Below are positions 60,360 through 64,000 of a stretch of DNA of 64,000 nt, piece after piece. Below the pieces are notes generated by a model. It saw nothing but the letters and a program-made list of their open reading frames with translations. It was not told the DNA's origin and made no database searches. The DNA is from Vicia villosa (lineage: Eukaryota; Streptophyta; Magnoliopsida; Fabales; Fabaceae), in assembly GCF_029867415.1 (NCBI RefSeq), contig NC_081182.1:8872646-8936645 (forward strand). The letters are read 5' to 3'. The position numbers and the translations under genes are program-made. Positions within the stretch are counted from its first letter, which is position 1. Each line of letters begins with the position of its first letter.

Positions 60360-63300
60360 TGTAATACGGTGAACTGACTTTTTATCGATCGAAATGTCGC
60401 GGTTAAGCATGAGTCGCCACCGACTTTTATTTTATCCAAACAAATTCATAAAGGCTAAAAGAAACAGAAAAAAACCTTTTAAAGAAATCTAAGTTCGGGG
60501 GGTAATTTATGCAAAGGGAAGGTGTAAGGCACCCTTTGCATCCATGGTTTGCCATGGGCTCTTAATTGCTTTGCTTGCTCGTTTTCAGAAAATGTAGATG
60601 AAAGAGAAAAAAATGGACTTTAGCTCGTAAAATGAGCGTAGCCAGTTTTTGAAGAATTTTGAGAAAGAATGTAGAAAATAGAGCATGGCAAGGCAATTAG
60701 GGGCTATTACCTTAAACTCAGATGATAGGTCTCTTTTTAGACTTTCAGAATGAAAGGGTCTATCCTTGCCATAAGAGGGCAGGAAGCCTTTCGTTTGGAG
60801 GTAGAAGGGTCATCGAAATATCCTTTGCCATAAGACTGTCCCATGCCATAGGAGGGCAGGTAGTCTAAGGTAAGGATCAGAATAAGCCTTATTCGTAGGC
60901 AGCCAGAAGATACCTCAGCCTTTTTCCGTAGGCAACTTCCGAGGGTCGAGGTCATATTTGTGTATCGAAGGCAGCATCATTTAGGGTCGCATGACCTTTA
61001 GTTATCGAGGCAGCATGGCTGAGGTATCCTCATATTCGAGGGACATGGCTTATTCTGCAAAAAACACAAAGGCAACAGGCAACAGGCAACAAGGGTTACC
61101 CAAAAGTGTGCATGTGTGCACCAATCATGTGATTCAATTCGAAATATATTATCTTGTAATTAAATGGCTCTAATTCAGTTCAAGATTGCACTCCCTAAAT
61201 TACTAACCACGCAATTTAAACAATATAATCAACAAATACGGGGGAGGGAAATTGTAACCAGCGGATCCCTTAATAGGGTTTGACATAAGTAATAATAAAG
61301 CATAAAATATTAAGGTTAGGGTTTAGGGTTACCAACACTCGTAGCCTTGGCGGTCAACAAACCCTGAAAATTTGAAAAGGAAAGAATAAACAGAAGAGAG
61401 TGAGTGTATTATTTGTTCAGAGACAACTAGGGTTAACCCTAAAAATAAACATAACAATACAGAAAAAGGGTAAAAGAAACTTAGCTTCGATTGATGAAGG
61501 TTGAGAATTGGAGGTAGCTTGAAGCATTGACTCTGACCATCTGATAATTGAATAGAGAAATAAGAGGAAGTAAGTGTAGAAGGGTTCCATTGACAACGAG
61601 AATCATACCCTAAAAAAATAAATAAAAGGTAAAAGAAAATTTAAGTAAGAAAGAGATCACGACTTAACTTATGGCTTGATGTGGCGCGTAGTCGGGAGTA
61701 GCCTCGAGCATTGACTCTGACCATGAGAATTGATAGAAAAATGACAGACAGTGAGTGTATGACAATTCTTCATTAACCAGGCAGAACAAATATTTAAAAG
61801 GAATGTAGGAAAAATAATAAAGCAATAATAAAATTAATCGGGACTTAGCTTTATGAAAGGCGCGGCGCATAATCGGAAGGTTCAAAAAAGTCAACCCTGA
61901 AAAAAAGACACAGAAAAAGTAATATTTAGTGTATGGATGATCTAGCGACAAACCTTGCAAACCCTGATTTAGGGCACGAGTTAACCATGGTTAATAGAAT
62001 AATAAACTAATCGAAGTAATATCAAAGTTACGGAAAAAAATCGAGAGTTCGAATCAATATATGTCAATTAAATAATTATTGGATGTAATCCTAATTATTT
62101 AATTGATAAAAAAAGTTTATTTGAAAATAATATCGAATTTTAAATGACAATAAAATAATTATGAATAAAACGGTAAAAAACTAGAACTTTCGATAAAAAT
62201 AAATAGTTAAAATTTGTTATAATCTACTATCTAGCAATCAAAACAATAGTCCTGCACAATTACATTATTGCCCTTCCTTTTTAACTAATTTTCTACTCAA
62301 GGGTTAGTTTGGTCATTTCATAAACCAACTATTTTTCTACACTTCCCACATATCCTCACCTTTTCCTTTTCTTCTTTTCATTCAAATTTCAAATTTCCCC
62401 CCACATTTCTTTTTCTTACACTTACTTTCTTACATTTCAACTTTCTTATTCATATTTATTTTCTTTTTTTTCTTACACTACTCTTATTCTATCTCACTTC
62501 TCTCTCCACATTTATTTTTCATTTCATTTCTACTTACTTTTCTCTCTCTTTCTCTCTTGCATTTTTCTCTCCAATATTTTCACTTTTATTTTTATTTTTT
62601 TCGCTCACAATTTTAATAAATTGAATTAACATAATTATTAAAAAAATTATTTTCAAATGTCAAAATGTTTCATAATTATTAAAAAAATTATTTTCACATG
62701 TCAAAATTTCTACTTTTCTCACGGATCACTATGAACAAAATACATATTTTGTTTTAGTTGACATTATACTTATTTGAGACACAAAATTCTTATTTTCAAA
62801 TGTCAAAATTTTCTATTTTTCTCACGGGGCACTATCAATAAAATAATCATTTTATTTTAATTAATAATTATCTTTATTTGAGACACAAAATTTTTATTTT
62901 CAAATATTCAAATTAAATTTAAATTATTATTATTCATTTTATAATTAAATAACTCATTTCAAATTTAGATGTATATTTAAATAAAATCTATATCGTATTG
63001 AATAAATTTGTAAAAGGACACGATCAGTTAAATTTACGCAAATTTTTTTTTGATAAATATTGCTTTCAATATGCATTTGAATACAAATTTACTATACACA
63101 ATTATTTTAACCTATACAAACTCATGAATATCATTAATTTTTTATACAAATTATTTTTTCGCTCACAATTTTAATAAATTGAATTAACATAATTATTAAA
63201 AAAATTATTTTCAAATGTCAAAATTATTCATAATTATTAAAAAAATTATTTTCACATGTCAAAATTTCTACTTTTCTCACGGATCACTATGAACAAAATA

Positions 63301-64000
63301 CATATTTTGTTTTAGTTGACATTATACTGATTTGAGACACAAAATTCTTATTTTCAAATGTCAAAATTTTCTATTTTTCTCACGGGGCACTATCAATTAA
63401 ATAACCATTTTATTTTAATTAACAATTCTTATTTGTAACGGAACACGATTAGTTAAATTCACACAAAAATTTTTTTGATAAAAATTACTTTCAATATGCA
63501 TTTGAATACAAATTAACTATACAAAATTATTTTAACCTATACAAACTCATGAATATCTAATTTTTTATATAATTATACTTATCATTCAATATTCTAAATA
63601 TCTAAACAAACTATATATATAATATCAAATAAATGTACCCGTGCGGCAGCACGGGTAGTTTACTAGTAATTTATTAAGAAAAATAAAATAAAAGAGCTAT
63701 AAGTAATAATTATGGTGGAAACTAAAGAAAATAAGAAGATAAAATATGATTAAAGTAAATAAATAATAATAAAAAAAAAAAGATAGAGAAAACTCAGCTG
63801 GATCCTGTGCTACGCCTTAGTGGAGGTGCATGATGGGCACTCGCGTTGTGGGACGTTGGATTTGAAGTTGACGATGATCTGACAGTAGATGAAGTAAGGT
63901 GCATCGTGATCTTGTCCATTGGTGTTGCATTGGATCTATAAACAAACACATGTATTGAATGGATAAAAAAATAATGTCGCCTGCAGGTATCGAACCCAGG
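60360..64000 (-). repeat. Reversed Ogre-type LTR, diverged, interrupted by a Helitron
   Basis: Starts tgtaatacggtgaactgac, the inverse complement of the Ogre LTR end (gtcagttcaccgtattaca), and matches that LTR in order for at least 1.6 kb (gcaaagggaaggtgtaaggc; the regions around 60737-61080). Similarity then decays. After the Helitron at 62223-63666, the last bases (64000 reverse: cctgggttcgatacctgc) match the box-B region of the LTR module, at roughly the expected distance once the Helitron is subtracted. The other LTR end is outside the window, so solo or full-length is unknown. Confidence 0.75.
62223..63666 (+). mobile_element. Helitron, 1444 bp, non-autonomous
   Basis: Begins TCTACTATCTAG after an A. 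The right end has a hairpin cccgtgc-ggca-gcacggg, then seven bases, then CTAG before T. This matches the plant Helitron rule (5' TC, 3' hairpin plus CTRR, between A and T). The interior holds a direct repeat of about 400-500 bases at a period near 556 (for example cgctcacaattttaataaattg at about 62602 and 63159). No Rep/helicase coding. Confidence 0.85.

Overview
This is a gene-poor, AT-rich stretch of a plant nuclear genome. Introns, TATA/leader structures, plant transposon lineages and a 100-N assembly gap all point that way. Ogre-lineage (Ty3/gypsy, Tat) LTR elements with the extra ORF1 upstream of gag, together with SIRE-like copia remnants, suggest a legume, most likely tribe Fabeae or a relative (inference; no species marker is visible).

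The only host genes I can support are three tandem, same-strand NRT1/PTR (NPF) transporter genes (CDS 7709-9746, 15875-17803, 24688-26869). Each reconstructs to 565 residues with conserved exon phases, and each has a non-coding leader exon behind a matching TATA box. They are recent tandem duplicates. The middle copy has lost one coding intron and has a mutated leader splice donor. The third has LINE and copia fragments inside its leader intron.

Layout. 1-2600: decayed MULE transposase fused to an OTU-like domain (catalytic Cys gone), a second small ORF, and a cluster of 20-bp palindromes. 3180-4760: decayed Ogre-type gag. 5000-27000: NPF cluster with MITEs, a SIRE-like LTR, an L1-type LINE and a T-rich repeat between genes. 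27217-28997: element with 11-bp target duplication, itself holding a (TA)n-embedded hairpin. 29000-32190: plant-mobile-domain (PMD) pseudogene split by a solo LTR. 32200-34870: repeat copies around the gap, one carrying a Helitron. 35016-35547: large foldback. 35644-53648: MuDR-like element with long TIRs and two convergent degenerate genes, into whose transposase exon a young 14-kb Ogre-type element (37685-51664) has inserted. 54180-55400: a (TA)n hairpin and a Mutator-type MITE. 56190-64000: a Tat-like LTR carrying a CACTA element, followed by a reversed Ogre LTR interrupted by a Helitron.

The most distinctive pattern is three hairpin elements, each sitting between two long (TA)n tracts, which suggests microsatellite-targeting foldback elements. 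Also notable are a tRNA-like Pol III box module carried in the Ogre LTRs, and an Ogre-type element that keeps ORF1 and gag but no recognisable pol. Much of the window is nested insertion, and most junctions can be dated relative to each other from target duplications. All coordinates and alignments were made by eye.
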